Shown one piece after another: positions 22,078-34,077 of a DNA stretch of 64,000 bases. The first letter of the stretch is position 1, and each line of letters opens with the position of its first letter. Under the pieces are notes generated by a model. That model saw only the letters and a list, made by a program, of their open reading frames with translations. It was not told the DNA's origin and did not search any database. Both the position numbers and the translations under genes were made by a program. Source of the DNA: Aaosphaeria pasadenensis (Eukaryota; Ascomycota; Dothideomycetes; Pleosporales); assembly GCA_022813625.1 (NCBI GenBank), contig JAKLMB010000013.1:744001-808000 (forward strand), read 5' to 3'.

Positions 22078-22420
22078 TCAAGCGTTTTGCGTCGTTCCCA
22101 GCGTCATAGCAATGCACGGTCGATCCGTCCAGCCTCGTATTCAGCCAACCTCCGATGAAGAAAAAATAGTGACTATCTCAATTGACGTCTCAACATCAGT
22201 CAATTGATAGATAAAGATAATTACACAACTACATGTCTTTACAGAGGTACTTGAGAACAGTTTCTGCGGAAGTACTTCGTAGTCTGTACAAGCTCAAAAA
22301 ATTAATACAGAAAAGCCAAATGCTACGCAACAGTTCTCCAGCTGATCTGTGACATTACTTGTAGTAACTAAAAAATATATCAGAACAAATAACCCTAGAC
22401 CAAGCAAAAACCTCTTTCAG

Positions 22421-22429
22421 TACTCCGTA
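22421..22429. repeat. TACTCCGTA repeat
   Basis: One of seven exact copies (both orientations) in intergenic DNA of the window. Confidence 0.6.
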
Positions 22430-22556
22430 TATATCGCACATCAAGGTTTATGAATAGACCCCCATCACCCCAAAATCCAACAACCAACATAATAAAACCC
22501 TTCTATTCCCCAACAGCCCTATATCTATTCCAACTACACACCTATATAACACTTTG

Positions 22557-22565
22557 TACTCCGTA
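22557..22565. repeat. TACTCCGTA repeat
   Basis: Exact copy, followed at once by the partial inverted ACAGAGTAGTCCG. Confidence 0.6.
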
Positions 22566-23218
22566 CAGAGTAGTCCGTTCCGTTAAAATAAGACAGCACT
22601 GGATTTAGAGCATGTTATAATACATCCTACACACATGATACTCCGTTCATTCTTACAGTAGTCATACCACATACATCCCACATTCGATATAATCTTCAAA
22701 CACGCCTCCTCAGCCTTAAAAACCCGCATAAAACACCTCTAACCAGCGCCATTAAAACACTGAACGAACCCTTCTCTATACATATACATACACCTAGGTA
22801 CCATTTCCTCAACGTAGAAACCCATTTCAACGACCCCATCTCCCAACTAGCATTCATTACACTACACCAAGACCCGAAGATGCCATCTACCCAGGTATCT
22901 GTACATCAAAACTCCACACTGTCAATGTGAGGAAGACATGTGATTAGAGAGTGAAGTGGGAAGCAGTGTGAAGACAAGGTATGATATACGTTCTGGAATC
23001 GCTCACAAGAGACATGAGTACCCGGGTTGAATCGGTAGGGAATCGGGAAAGACGCAGATGTAAATCTATCTACATGTCATTTGAGGGACGACTACATAAT
23101 CCCAAACGCACGCCCATCATCTCATCTCATGTCAATCACATTATTTCGTCATTCCATCGACCGTACCCAAACAAGCTCCTCGAACAAAAAAACGAAAAGA
23201 TGCAGTCAGTGCAAGTGA

Positions 23219-25797
23219 CTACACGAACAGCTCCCCCAACGCAGGCTCCCTCCCCTCCCTCTTCCTCGCAATCTCGTAGCTCCAAACCGTATGGTCGGCA
23301 AACAGCATCATGAGCCGCCACCTCCTGCCCTCTTCCCCTCCCTCATACCCCCCTCCCTTATCATCCCCGTCGCCGTCACCATCTCCGTTACCGTCGCCAG
23401 CTCGGTCGCCATCCAACATCCCCTGCACAGGCCCCACCGCCATCCCCACCATCGGCGAAACAGGCGGAACATTATCCTCCTGCTGCCCCGGCAGCGGCAA
23501 AATATGCTCCTGACGGAACCCATACACTGTCTCCTCCCCCCATCCGCCCTCCCCCGCGACCTTGACGCTCGTGAGCGCGAACACCGCGCAGCGCCCTGCA
23601 TTCGACCCGACGATAAACGCGCCGAGCGACGGGATGTACGCGCTGAAATTGAGGCGGCGGGTCCAGGGGAGGCGGCGGCGGAGGTTGATTTCGTCCGGGA
23701 AGAGCGGGTTGTGCATTGTTGGGATCGTGGGCTGGGGGTCGTTTGAGGAGGGGGAGGAGGGCGCGTGGGTGAGGGATTGGAGGAGGGAGATTTCGTCTTT
23801 TGTTATGATGAGGCAGGGGGACGGGGAGGGGATGTGTCGGGAGGAGAGGGAGCTCGCGGATCGGACTTCGTAGTACGGGATCTTTGAGGGGTGGCTGCGC
23901 ATGCTGCCGGTGTAGGGGTGTGGGGGGAGGGGGAGCCCGGGGGGGATGGTGATGCTGGAGAGGGTTTGCGTTTGGGAGACGTATTGGGCTGCGGCGGACA
24001 TGGCTTGCGTGAAGAGGTGGTTGGGGTCGACTGCTACGGCGGGAGGTTCGGTGTCAGATTGACTGGAGGAATCGGAATGGGTGTCGGCCTGTTCGGGAGG
24101 GGGGTCTTGCGTGTGAGGAGGCAATGGAGGTGGTAGAGGTGGATTGTTTGTGGGAGGTTGTGTAGCTTGCAATTGAGCGGGAGCTGGAGTCTCGTTCTGT
24201 GCTATCGACTCTGCCTCCTGATCGCTCCCACTCTCGCTCGAACCGTCGAGGGATAGCATTCCGTCCGAGTCTTGATCTTCGTTAGGAGGGACGTCTGGTA
24301 CCAATCCCTCAGCCAGTATAGAATGCAGATCTTCCGCCGCGGGTCCATCATCGTTGTCCACGTCCGACCCAGACAGGTCTTCCATGTCAATATCGTCATC
24401 CCCAATGCTTCCTTCGCTAGCGGAGCTGGCATACTCAGGATACACAACCTTGTTGAAGAAATCACGTTCATACTTCAAATCATCTCTCTTGAGCCTGGAT
24501 CCTGTCGTGTCCCAAAAACAAGGGTCAACCTCAGAAGGGACGCCGCCAAACGCATCTTTCAACGAATAGCACGGCCTGCATGTTCTCGGATCGATGAAGA
24601 TGGCACCCCAAGCTTTAAATCACCACCGATTAGCCATACACATCTCCTACTTGATAGGACAAACTCACTTGCGTGCGCCACCTGTCCGCACCCACAGTCT
24701 TCCAATGGCCCCGGATCCCTCTTCGGACTGAACGTCTTGTAGCATCGACCCACATGTATAGCGCGAGCGGGCATCTGAGGATTGTGTAGGTCCCAAAGAA
24801 CCGTTATCCCGTGTATGGAACTGCTGAGCAGCCATCTCCCACAGGGATCAGCGCCCGTGTTGTTGAAAGACACCGAGGGGATGTTCCCGCGCCCGACTAG
24901 TGTGATGACACGATCTTTGGAGCGGTCTTGTATACCTGCCTGTTGAGGATCGTGCGGAATGGAGGGACTGGTGTGATGAAGTGAGAATGATTCTCGCCTA
25001 ACACTTTTCTTTTGAAAGTTCGAGCTTACATTTCAGGTGACCCTTCAAACGACCTCAAAGGGTCCAGCGGCTGTTCGGACAACCCAAAAGCAATCACTGT
25101 GACATTCGCAGTGTTTGCACTGATAGCGATGAGTCGAGCCTCACGATGGACCGATATACCCCACGCACTCATCCCCACATTCCTGTGCAGAAGAGGCCGA
25201 ATGTACGGCTTTTCTTTGCCCTCAAGGCCGGCCTGCTGCTGGTCGATGGCACGTTGGATCGAAGCCGTGGTGTACGCGATGACATCGCCATCGTCGCATA
25301 CGGCCAGAAGGATCTCTTCCGTGCCTAGGTAGTCGAGACGGAGGTGGTTGATGGAGTGCGGGTGGATGTAGTCGACGTAGTGTCCTAGGTTTGGCCGCGA
25401 GATGGGGGGTTCCAAGATCAAGGCCGGCTCCTTTGATAGACTCTGGTCCGGATAGGTGGGTTGGTAGATGTGGATGGTGTCGCAGCTGGCAAAGATGAAG
25501 AGGTTGTAGACGTGAGATAGACAAGTGAGGTTGCACCTATATTGCGATAGTAGTGGTAGCTCTTCCAGGAACTCAGCCTGAGATGACAGTTAGCGAAACG
25601 AAGAGAAATATGACTTTCTAACTGAAGGTGCCATCACTGCGAGTAATGGGAAATTTACGACTATGAGGGAGGTTTCCAAACATATTCTACTCGTACTTCA
25701 CGAAAGCGTCCCAGAGCAAGCAGAATATGTGGCAAACAAGCAGCAGACTCACCCTGCGCTGTACATTCGTCGCAATGCACGAGATGGAACTTGACAT
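23219..25797 (-). CDS. CRT10: CRT10-like WD-repeat regulator
   Basis: Homologue of the yeast Crt10 family, which acts on transcription of ribonucleotide reductase genes. Exons 25797-25753, 25577-25030, 24967-24669 and 24612-23219 give about 761 aa. The first intron has a clean CGCTAAC branch point; the third exon start was fixed by frame (phase 2 donor at 25029, CACACCAG acceptor). Family text runs through the N-terminal half: YNLFIFASCDTIHIY, INHLRLDYLGTEEILLAVC, then SAWGISVHREARLIAISANT, VTLVGRGNIPSVSF, and WGAIFIDPRTCRPCYSL across a junction. An acidic region with many Asp/Ser residues and a Pro-rich stretch sits at about 390-520, and a Gly/Asp repeat is near the end, so the C-terminal half is probably disordered apart from the LPWTRRLNFSAYIPSLGAFI block. 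The call rests on remembered family text, not a search. Confidence 0.75.
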
Positions 25798-26783
25798 GAC
25801 GAAGCACTGCAAGTTCTCATCGTAGCTCGGCTTCCTTTACGTGGTCGCGCCGTAGTCGTGGCGGATACTCCGTAGTATTTGTTGGGTTGTAAGGCGAGGA
25901 CGATAGATTGATTGATGGATGGTTGATGTGACGTGCAAGTTGACCCTAGGTAAAGCTTTATTGGGGAGAGCAAACGCGGGTGTTTACTTGCATGGATAGA
26001 GCTAGTTGGCTGTTGGTCGGAGAGGTGGGGGGGGGAACAGAAACCCGGACGTCACTGGTAATCAAGTGGGGTTACCCAAGTTATCTCTTTGAGCATTCAT
26101 ATATCATCAACCACTACAGCTTCTCAGCTTCATACTTGGCTTTCTGTCTGACTTGTTGGGCATCTTCCCTTCCGTCCACTCTCGTTACAGCAGTTGAAGC
26201 ATATAAGATTGATTTGCAGAATGGTAACACCTTCGGAGATTCAGTCGATGGAGCTACTTCATTCAGGGCCTTAAAAACAATTTAGTGCACCAAAGGTACA
26301 TCAGCAAGCTATTGATATTGTTAGCCGCCCCAGTGGAACCCTTGTAATATCATCATTGAACGAATCATGGGCATACATTGTGTAAAAGAAGAGGTTCAAC
26401 TAGGACGTCTCATCACAAATATACATCACTCAGATAACAGTAATCTCCTCTACAACAATTGTGAATTTTCTTTTCCTTTACTGAAAAGCCCTTTCTATCG
26501 AAACAGAGGAATTTGATATTAATATCGTATCGGCAAATGCGCCTTCATGCATGCATGGCTAGCTAGCAATACAGAACAATAGTGACGAATGCCGGCATGC
26601 ATTGCTGCTCTCTAACACAAACAACTAAAAACAAAAGGTGATAAGCCTTGGTCTCGTAAAAATCCCTGGGATATAGGAGGACGGGAGGGAATTCTTCTAA
26701 TGAATAAATCGACGAGCGGGAGTTCAGTTAAACCCTGGGACTATAATTTTTCCGCGAGACCAAAAATCCGACAATAACGCCTT
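25798..26783. other. intergenic
   Basis: No gene seen. It contains a TACTCCGTA copy at 25867-25875, about 70 bp before the CRT10-like start, and the 3' flank of the carrier gene. Short frames such as 25980-26285 show no motif. Confidence 0.5.
25867..25875. repeat. TACTCCGTA repeat
   Basis: Exact copy in the near promoter of the CRT10-like gene. Confidence 0.6.
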
Positions 26784-28105
26784 CTAATGCTTAGCAGTGA
26801 CCTTGTCACCGGTGAGCTTCTCGACAGCCTCCTTGGCACTGTGATGAATTGTGTTAGTAATTTGATATGGGTAAATGGGGAGAAAATTGGGACTGAAACG
26901 TACATGTCGCCCAAAGCCACCATGCAAACCGTCTGCCAAACGCCGAGACCAATACGAGGAGTAACGCCGCGGTAAAGACCCTTCAATCCGTTCTTCGAGT
27001 AGATGTACCTTGCGGCCTTGCCGACGGTCAGGTTCTTGGGACGGTCGGGGTCGACGGTCTTGCTCTGCATCTCGACGCGGATGACCTCGATGGGCTGGTT
27101 CCACGCGGACAAGCCACCACCGAGGGCGGAAGCGATGACCTTCTCCATGACGCCCAGCTTCTCGCCGTTCTCCTTGCCCGTGACCCTGCGGATGCCGGTC
27201 TCGGCGACGCGGGAGAGACCGAAGCGGGAGCCCCAGTTGGTGACCTGGCGGACGGCGACGGCGTTGACGCCGCGGTTGATGCCGCGGATGCCCTCCTTGC
27301 GCCAGATGTCCATGAAGGTCTCCATGGTGGTCGGGGGTTTCAGCCCGGAGGCGGCGACCTTGTGCTTGGTGATCTCCACCGTCTTCATGCAGGTGCAGAA
27401 GCCCATGGTCGCGTACGCCTGGGCGAGACCTCCGACCATACCACCAGTGATTCCGGCGACGAAGTCGGGGGCGCCGAGGGCCTTTGCGCGGAATTCGGCA
27501 TCGGAGGCGACGAAGAGGAGGACGGCACCCTTTGTCGAGGCTTCGATCCAAGCCCAAGGAATGAGGCCCTGGTAGACTGTGTGCGAGGAAAAGTTGTCAG
27601 TTGTCGTTCGTGGAGGTTTGCGCTAGCTGGCAAGTGACGGCTGGGGACGGTGTTGGGGACTCACATCCTAGGACTCCACCGCGCGCCCAAACCCTTCCAA
27701 GAGCACCAGCGAAGCCGTCAGCCCTGTTGGCAGCCATGGTGGTCTTGACGACCTCCAAAGGCTATTCCGTGTTGTCAGTTATCTTGTTCGGAGAGTCATC
27801 GAATTGGATCGGTGGCAATTTACCTGTCCCAGAGTAGTCACTCTGTAACCCAGATGTTAGCGATTCGAAGCTCCGAAGAACGATGAGGGTGAAGGGATAA
27901 AGAGGATACGTACTCAAACAAATTCAGACCAGCTCCGACTGTAACACAACAACACCGGTCAGCGCAAATCCATAGATGGGGAGCTCGCAGGAGAGCACTG
28001 CGGGCAAAGGAGAGACTCACGGAGCAAGTTGCTGAACTTGACGGGCTTCTTCTCCAGCGGAGGAGGCGCAGTGACACCTGCGATGCTTGCTGCGGGAGCG
28101 GACAT
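26784..28105 (-). CDS. YHM2: mitochondrial citrate/oxoglutarate carrier
   Basis: Inner-membrane carrier of the SLC25 family that exchanges citrate for oxoglutarate; in yeast it supports a citrate-oxoglutarate shuttle for cytosolic NADPH. Six exons, 28105-28021, 27938-27914, 27842-27824, 27761-27665, 27576-26904 and 26838-26784, give 317 aa, close to yeast Yhm2. Two exons are tiny (25 and 19 nt), yet every junction keeps frame and family sequence: EKKPVKFSNLL, GAGLNLFE, VTTLGQ, PLEVVKTTMAANR, FYQGLIPWAWIEASTKGAVL, TMGFCTCMKTVEITKHK, GINRGVNAVAVRQ, PIEVIRVEMQSK and VTAKH at the end. The carrier repeats PLEVVK and PIEVIR are intact. The mitochondrial citrate synthase gene follows upstream on the same strand, which fits a joint role in citrate supply. 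Confidence 0.95.
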
Positions 28106-30804
28106 AATCTGGGATTTCTTGTCGAGATTAGGGCCCTGACCAAGGGAGTAGTGTGCTTCTTCGCGGAAAAGAGGAGAGGGAGGAAAAGTTGAGGAAGTTT
28201 GTTTGGATTGAGATGGGGGATGGGGGAAAGAAAAGGGAAGGGGAGCGGTGACGGGGATATTTAGCAGAAGTGCTAAGTAGGAACTGGGATGGTTTAGGGT
28301 ACGAGGTAGACCGTACCGTAGACCGTAGACCGCAGACCGTAGGTTGTTAGAGGATACCGTAGAGGATAGGCACGTACACCGTACCAGCACCGGGAAGGGT
28401 AGAAGATGGTCGGAGATGGTCGAAGCTCCTAGTCGCAACTCTTGAGGCTTACCTATGGGTCTCTAAGGCAATGGTAATGGATGGCTACGGTACGGCTATG
28501 GCGGTGGCTATAGCTATGTTGATGATGGCTGTTGGTGATGAGGAATTGAGGCTTAAGGACCAAGCCGAACCACCGATGTGCGATGATGTTGGGAAAGCTG
28601 TCCTACTTCTTTCCCTTCCCTTTCTCTACTCTACGGTATCTCTCCCAACGTCTCCAGGTTCCCTATCTCTCTGGGCTCTGGGTGACAAAACCACGGGGAT
28701 TGGTTGGTCGGTTGGTTGGCTTGATCGGTTGATTGATCTGACTTGTCGGGGAATGGGGAATGATGGGCCAACGACAAACGATAATTGGGGCAACAAAACA
28801 ATAGTAACTGACGGGACTTACTCGTGCCTAACACCTCTATATTCCTCTAATAATGATGATGATAATAATAATTATTCCTCTATGAATTATTACTCGAAGT
28901 TAACTGTTCGCACCGTAAGTCTATGGACAAGTATCCGCCAAGTGTTGTGCAAACGCAAGTCCCTCCTCCCCACCCCCCCATGAAGAGACGCCGGCGTTCC
29001 TACCGGCAGGTTCGAGCCTTACAAGGGGAAAAAACAGTTGAGTATCGGCTAGGCAGAATAAGGCGAGAGTCGCGAAATTGTTGTACTCCGTCGTAACAGT
29101 TTGGAAAAAGAAAAGAAAAGAATTATCCTATGTTTGGATAAAAATACTGATGATATCGATAGTCGGAGGACGGATTCTTGTTGAATGATCTCTTTTGCAT
29201 GCATAAAGGTACGAGGCTACTTTGCGATATCACAATGTAGCTCAACACATTATTTTTATACCGTCTTATATACGCCCCCTTCCGAAGAACAACGTTGCGA
29301 TTTATTATCTTCTCTACGCTGAATGTACGTTTACGGCCGCGGTGGTAATAATTGACCTGGACCTGTTTGAGCAACTATTCGGAGTACTCCAGCCAGCCCC
29401 GGTCTGGTCCATCCAACACCCACCACCTCCTACACCTAGCCACATACATACATATACACTGCGGTATCGCACCTAGAAAATCTCACCACGATCCTCTCTA
29501 ACTATGGGGAACCGACCACGATATCACGAGTATGCGGAGACTTCGGGATCCGGCTATTATTCGTCTCTCTTCCCTTCTCTACTCTCCCCCACGGCCTGTA
29601 ATAATACTTACTGAGTCTGGTATTACCCCAAACTCGCTCCTCCTCCTCCTCCTGCAAGCTCCGAGGTCGTAGGTACCCACCCATGTACTGTCGGTACACA
29701 TGCAAAACGCCGCGGCTCCCCAGAATACAAGAAAATAAATGAAGACGGGGAACCTATTTGCACATGTCAATTGGACACCCCAGACTTCTGTAGACACAGT
29801 AGTTAGATGTAGTTCATAATCACTCCTGCTAACTAACGATATCATACCAAACGGTTTGAATTACTCGTACCCCGAGCACACCTATCTACCCTATTCTCTG
29901 ATCTGACGACATAACGCACGCCGAGCTGAGCTGAGCTGATGCCCCTACTTAATATTCACACGCAAATATACGTCATCTTCCCCATCGGACCGCGAGTGTA
30001 ATCTCGACCTCCGATTCCTTCTGTTATTTGTTTTTTTTTTCTTTCGCCTGCGCGTTGGCGACGGAGGTCCCTTGTGAGCAAGTATGTACATGTATGTACC
30101 TCGATAATTAGGGATGTTGGGGTTTCGGCGATTACGACTGCGGTTACGGCGCCACACGCGCGCAAAGGCACAGAGACCCTTGCTGTTGGTATCATTCCGA
30201 ACGGGGGGATCGCAACCGTGAGGGAAGGTGAGGTAAGTGGAGGTGAGGTAGCTTGGCTTAGTCGTACTTCCGATGAGTAAAAACTTCCTACGAAATGACG
30301 AGTATCATGTTAGGTACCTATTGATGGAAGCAACGGGGAGAACAATACCATGATGGCCGGAAAAACGTGTGTCCGGGTGAGGGTAGGTTCATGCACAATG
30401 ACATAACAGCAATCAAGTAGTTCATTCGAGGTCAAGAAATTGAGAGTGGAGTTTTGTTTGTTTGTTTCGTTAATGTGATGATTTTTTTGAATTCAGAGGA
30501 AGCGCGGGGTGAGGGGGTAGTACTACAGATATATGTTGTTTGTGTTTCGCTCTCCAGCGAGAGAGAAGCATGCTAAGTCATGAGATTTGAGGAAAGAGAA
30601 AAAAAAAAAAATCGGAAGACCTGGTATCCCACCCAAAAATCAATTTCCCTGGAATTATTTCTAGTTGGTGTACACGGTGGCTGTCGTTGATTGTTTCTTT
30701 TTCTTTTTCCGATCAAATTCTAAAGCCAATTTCATTTTCAAAAAACCATCATCGCTCCATGAACCCCGTCGTCATCGGTAAAGAAGATATTTCTTGCGAT
30801 GTTT
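28106..30804. other. 2.7 kb intergenic stretch
   Basis: No gene seen. It holds a short (GTAGACC)n array close to the carrier gene, a (GAT)n/(AAT)n patch near 28850-28880, several homopolymer runs (for example A-runs near 30600) and partial TACTCCGT copies near 29082. The many open frames of 60-170 codons on both strands have no recognisable motifs. Confidence 0.5.
28305..28342. repeat. (GTAGACC)n short tandem repeat
   Basis: About five copies of a 7-nt unit, one with GCAGACC and one shortened to GTACC, about 200 bp before the YHM2 start. Confidence 0.65.
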
Positions 30805-32485
30805 TTACAAGGAAGCGCCGACCAACTTGGCGTAGGCCTCGGTGCTGAAAGACTTGGGCCTCTCGATGGGGGCGCCGACGGCACGGTCGATGATGAGCTG
30901 GGGAAGGACACCGAGAGCGCGGGACACACCGAAGAGGACGGTGTAGTAGTTCTGCTCGGTGAGGCCGTAGTACTGGAGGAGGACACCGGAGTGAGCGTCG
31001 ACGTTGGGGTAGGGGTTCTTGGTCTTGCCGTGCTCGGTGAGGACGCCAGGGGCGATCTTGTAGACCTGGCTGACGAGCTTGAACATGGGGTCGTCGGCGA
31101 GATGCTTCTGGGCGAACTCGCGCTGGGACACGTAGCGGGGGTCGGTCTTGCGGAGGACGGCGTGGCCGTATCCGGGGACGACCTGGCCGGCCTTGAGGGT
31201 GGACCAGAGGTAGTCCTTGATGGCCTGGTCGCTGAGGTCGTTGCCGATGGCCTTCTTCATCTTCTGGAGCCAGACGAGGACCTCCTGGTTGGCCAATCCG
31301 TGGAGGGGACCGGCGAGACCGTTGAGACCAGCGGCCAAGGAGAGGTAGGGGGAGCTGAGGGCACTGCCGACCAAGTGGGTGGTGTGGGCAGAGACGTTAC
31401 CACCCTCGTGGTCGGAGTGGATGGTGAGGTACAGACGCATCAACTCGACGAAGTCCTTGTTCTCGGCGAATCCGAGCTGGTTGGCCAAGTTGTAACCGTA
31501 GTCCTTGTCCTTCTGGACGGGAGCGACCTTGCCGTCCTTGTAGACGTTGCGGTAGATCCTGGCGGCGATGGTGGGGAGCTTGGCGATGAGGTCCATGGAG
31601 TCCTCGAAGGTGTGCTCCCAGTACTGGGACTTGTGGATGCCCTTAGCATAGGCCTTGGCGAAGTTGGACTCGTGCTCGAGAGCAGTCACGGCGAGGGAGA
31701 ACTGGGCCATGGGGTGGAGGTCGTTGGGGCAGCGGTCGATGAGCTCCTCGACGAACTTGGGGACATCGGAGCGGGCAGCCCACTCGGCAGAGAGGTCGCG
31801 GACCTGCTGCTCGGAGGGGACCTCACCGGTGAGGAGGAGCCAGAAGAGACCTTCTGGGAGAGGCTCCTCACCACCGGGGGCCTTGGGGAGGACCTCCTGG
31901 CATTCTGGGATCTTGAATGTTGTCAGTCGCGATGGTCCATCGTGAGAGAGGATGAATTGGCTATACGTACGGTCTTTCCACGGAAGCGGATACCCTCCTC
32001 GGAGTCGAGAACAGATCCCTAGATGGATGTAAGCTTCTCCGCCTTTTTTGTTTGTAGTTTAGGATAGGCGGTGACGAACCTCCCAGACGAGAGACTTGAT
32101 GCCACGGGCACCACCGTAGACCTGGTCAAGAGTGACCTCACCGACAACCTTGTTGCCGTGCTCCCTGTGATACCAATGTTAACGACAATGTTCTCGATTG
32201 CTGGCGGCGGATGCCACGGGTTCAATGGGAAGTGTGCGCATACTTTCGGAGCTTCTTGATCTTCTCAATCTCCTCGGGGAGCTTGGCAGCGAAGGTGTCC
32301 TTCAGGGACTGCAATTGATGTTGTTAGAAAGATTTATCTCGGACCGAGGGACGGTGATGTTTGGAATGACGAACCGTAGTCTTGCCAGCAGAGTAGCAAC
32401 GGAAGCCATTGAAGGCAGCGGAGCGGAGGGGAGAGGCAGTGGTGGCGCGGAGCGCGCTGGAGCTCAATCGCAGGGCAGAGGCCAT
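30805..32485 (-). CDS. CIT1: citrate synthase, mitochondrial
   Basis: Condenses acetyl-CoA and oxaloacetate to citrate, the entry step of the TCA cycle, in the mitochondrial matrix. Exons 32485-32375, 32308-32244, 32164-32080, 32018-31971 and 31911-30805 give 471 aa, normal for the eukaryotic type. The first 30 or so residues are rich in Ala, Ser and Arg without acids and form a mitochondrial targeting peptide. The catalytic residues are all present: His307 in GPLHGLANQEV, His353 in VPGYGHAVLRKTDPR and Asp408 in NVDAHSGVLL. LTIHSDHEGGNVSAHT is also standard. The sequence is strongly codon-biased to C/G third positions, which also leaves a long open frame on the opposite strand. A methylcitrate synthase paralogue is possible by sequence alone, but the overall match is to citrate synthase. 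Confidence 0.95.
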
Positions 32486-32991
32486 TTTTGTGAAGTTGTG
32501 AGGATTGAAGAGGAGGGTGGGGGTGGGAGAAAGGAGGGATCGGGGGGGAGGGAAGATGGAGGTTATAAGATGGTCGGGGGTGCGGAGGATGGAAAAGAGA
32601 GCTTCGCTCGGCGGGCGGGTGTGCGTGTGTGAGAGAGAAAAAAAAGATACCTAGGAGAGCAGGGGTGTAGGGACCTTGCTGGGATGTTGGTTACGTTGGA
32701 GGAGCTCACAGTGCACGCTCTCCCTCCCTCGCACACACACACAAATGCATATACACACGCAGGAACATAGTCTACAATAATAATTACTACCATCAATGGG
32801 CAATTAACCTAATCTATCCTATCTTTGTGATCTAATACCCAAGAGCTTGATGGAATTGCGTCAGTAGTGCAGTTGAATGGTGGGAGGGCAACTTTCATCC
32901 CACCCGCCCAACACAACAAAATGCAACGCTTACCGCTCCCACCGCCTCTCAACAGTATGTAAACTACCTCTACACACAGTAACTAGGTAGA

Positions 32992-33000
32992 TACTCCGTA
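32992..33000. repeat. TACTCCGTA repeat
   Basis: Exact copy, followed directly by a CCTAGG palindrome. Confidence 0.6.
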
Positions 33001-33043
33001 CCTAGGCATTGTGCATTGTGTATATACGAGGTACTGACATAGG

Positions 33044-33052
33044 TACTCCGTA
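33044..33052. repeat. TACTCCGTA repeat
   Basis: Exact copy 52 bp from the previous one, same orientation. Confidence 0.6.
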
Positions 33053-33938
33053 TGAAAGTTGAGGGATGAGACACTACCCAAGGACACCGACAGAGGCAAA
33101 GACAATTATGGCGTATGACGAGATGACAAGCCGCTATGATTGCCGCATGCTCGGAGGTCTGGTTTTCCTGCATCCTCTATCCTGGCTCTCCTCGTAGCCG
33201 ATCCGACGCATCCATCCATCCTCTTACAGTCCTAGGTAATTCTGACAGCTGCCTCCTGTTGGCCGGCCGACGGCACACGATTGAGTGATTCCTCAAGGGA
33301 GAAGGGAGAAGGGAGATAGATCATGAAGCAATGGACAACGTTGAACATTCAGTTGATCCCCTGTTTTTCCACTTTTCTCTGATCGATCTACTATTATCAA
33401 TCTTGCTCCAATTGAACAGCTGTCCTGTCCATGTGTTTTTTTTCTCTCGCTCTTTTGTTTAGAGGCTCTGTAAGTCCGGTATTACCTAGGGTTGTCTAAC
33501 AGTCTAAGTCGCCAGTCCGACATGGAGGAACCACTTTTAGCAAGGCTTTTTACCAAGCTAACCGTGTAGTGCCCGCAGCAAGCAGTAAGGCGCAGTACCT
33601 CCGGCCGAGCAAGGCCATTCCTATGTGTAGTTTGTCGTAGTAAATGGTTGTCCAAGAGTAGGAGACTGGCCCTGCCATTTGGACGGAAACGTGATGCTTT
33701 TCCGGATGGCAGTCGCTTCCATCCGAGGTCACTGGAAGTCCTATGTGATAGAACGTATCCTATATACCTACCCGTACCCAGGTATTGATGCATCTGCCCA
33801 ACCATAGACTTGGCACTATCACGGCCGATCGGTAGTAGATGGTGGCTAAAGGGCTACGTAGGTGGCATGCATACCGCCAAATTGATCCGTACCTACGAGG
33901 ATTCGTGTACTCGGTACACACAGTTGATACAGCACTTG

Positions 33939-33947
33939 TACGGAGTA
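33939..33947. repeat. TACGGAGTA repeat (inverse orientation)
   Basis: Exact reverse complement of TACTCCGTA. Fifty bases on, at 33998, there is TACCCCGTACGGAGT, which reads as a near-palindromic double copy. Confidence 0.6.
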
Positions 33948-34046
33948 TCTCATAGCATTAACTGATTGCAATGCTCGTACAATTTGTGTTGCTACAGTAC
34001 CCCGTACGGAGTGCAGTATGGAGAACTTAAGATGGTAGAGTGCGGC

Positions 34047-34077
34047 CACGTGATCAGCAGTTATGCAAACTCACGTG
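34047..34077. promoter_or_regulatory. paired CACGTG boxes
   Basis: Two CACGTG sites at 34047-34052 and 34072-34077, 25 bp apart; the second is in the fuller TCACGTGA context bound by Cbf1-type bHLH factors. They are about 1.0 kb before the Nrd1-like gene and 1.6 kb before citrate synthase, so the target is open. Confidence 0.35.

Larger units (their letters stand above)
21750..23218. other. intergenic, VTC promoter and CRT10-like 3' side
   Basis: No gene seen. It holds the CACGTG box and a CCAAT-like AGCCAATCA near 22056, and two TACTCCGTA copies at 22421 and 22557. An open frame at 22981-23313 (plus) has no recognisable content and overlaps the 3' end of the next gene. Confidence 0.5.

Noticed and set aside
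28981..29040. tRNA-like GGTTCGAGCC sequence
   Set aside because: T-loop resemblance only; no paired T stem of five, no acceptor stem or anticodon arm in register.
30799..32022. 407-codon open frame antisense to citrate synthase
   Set aside because: Shadow of a highly biased gene; the sense strand has complete catalytic residues and spliced family text.
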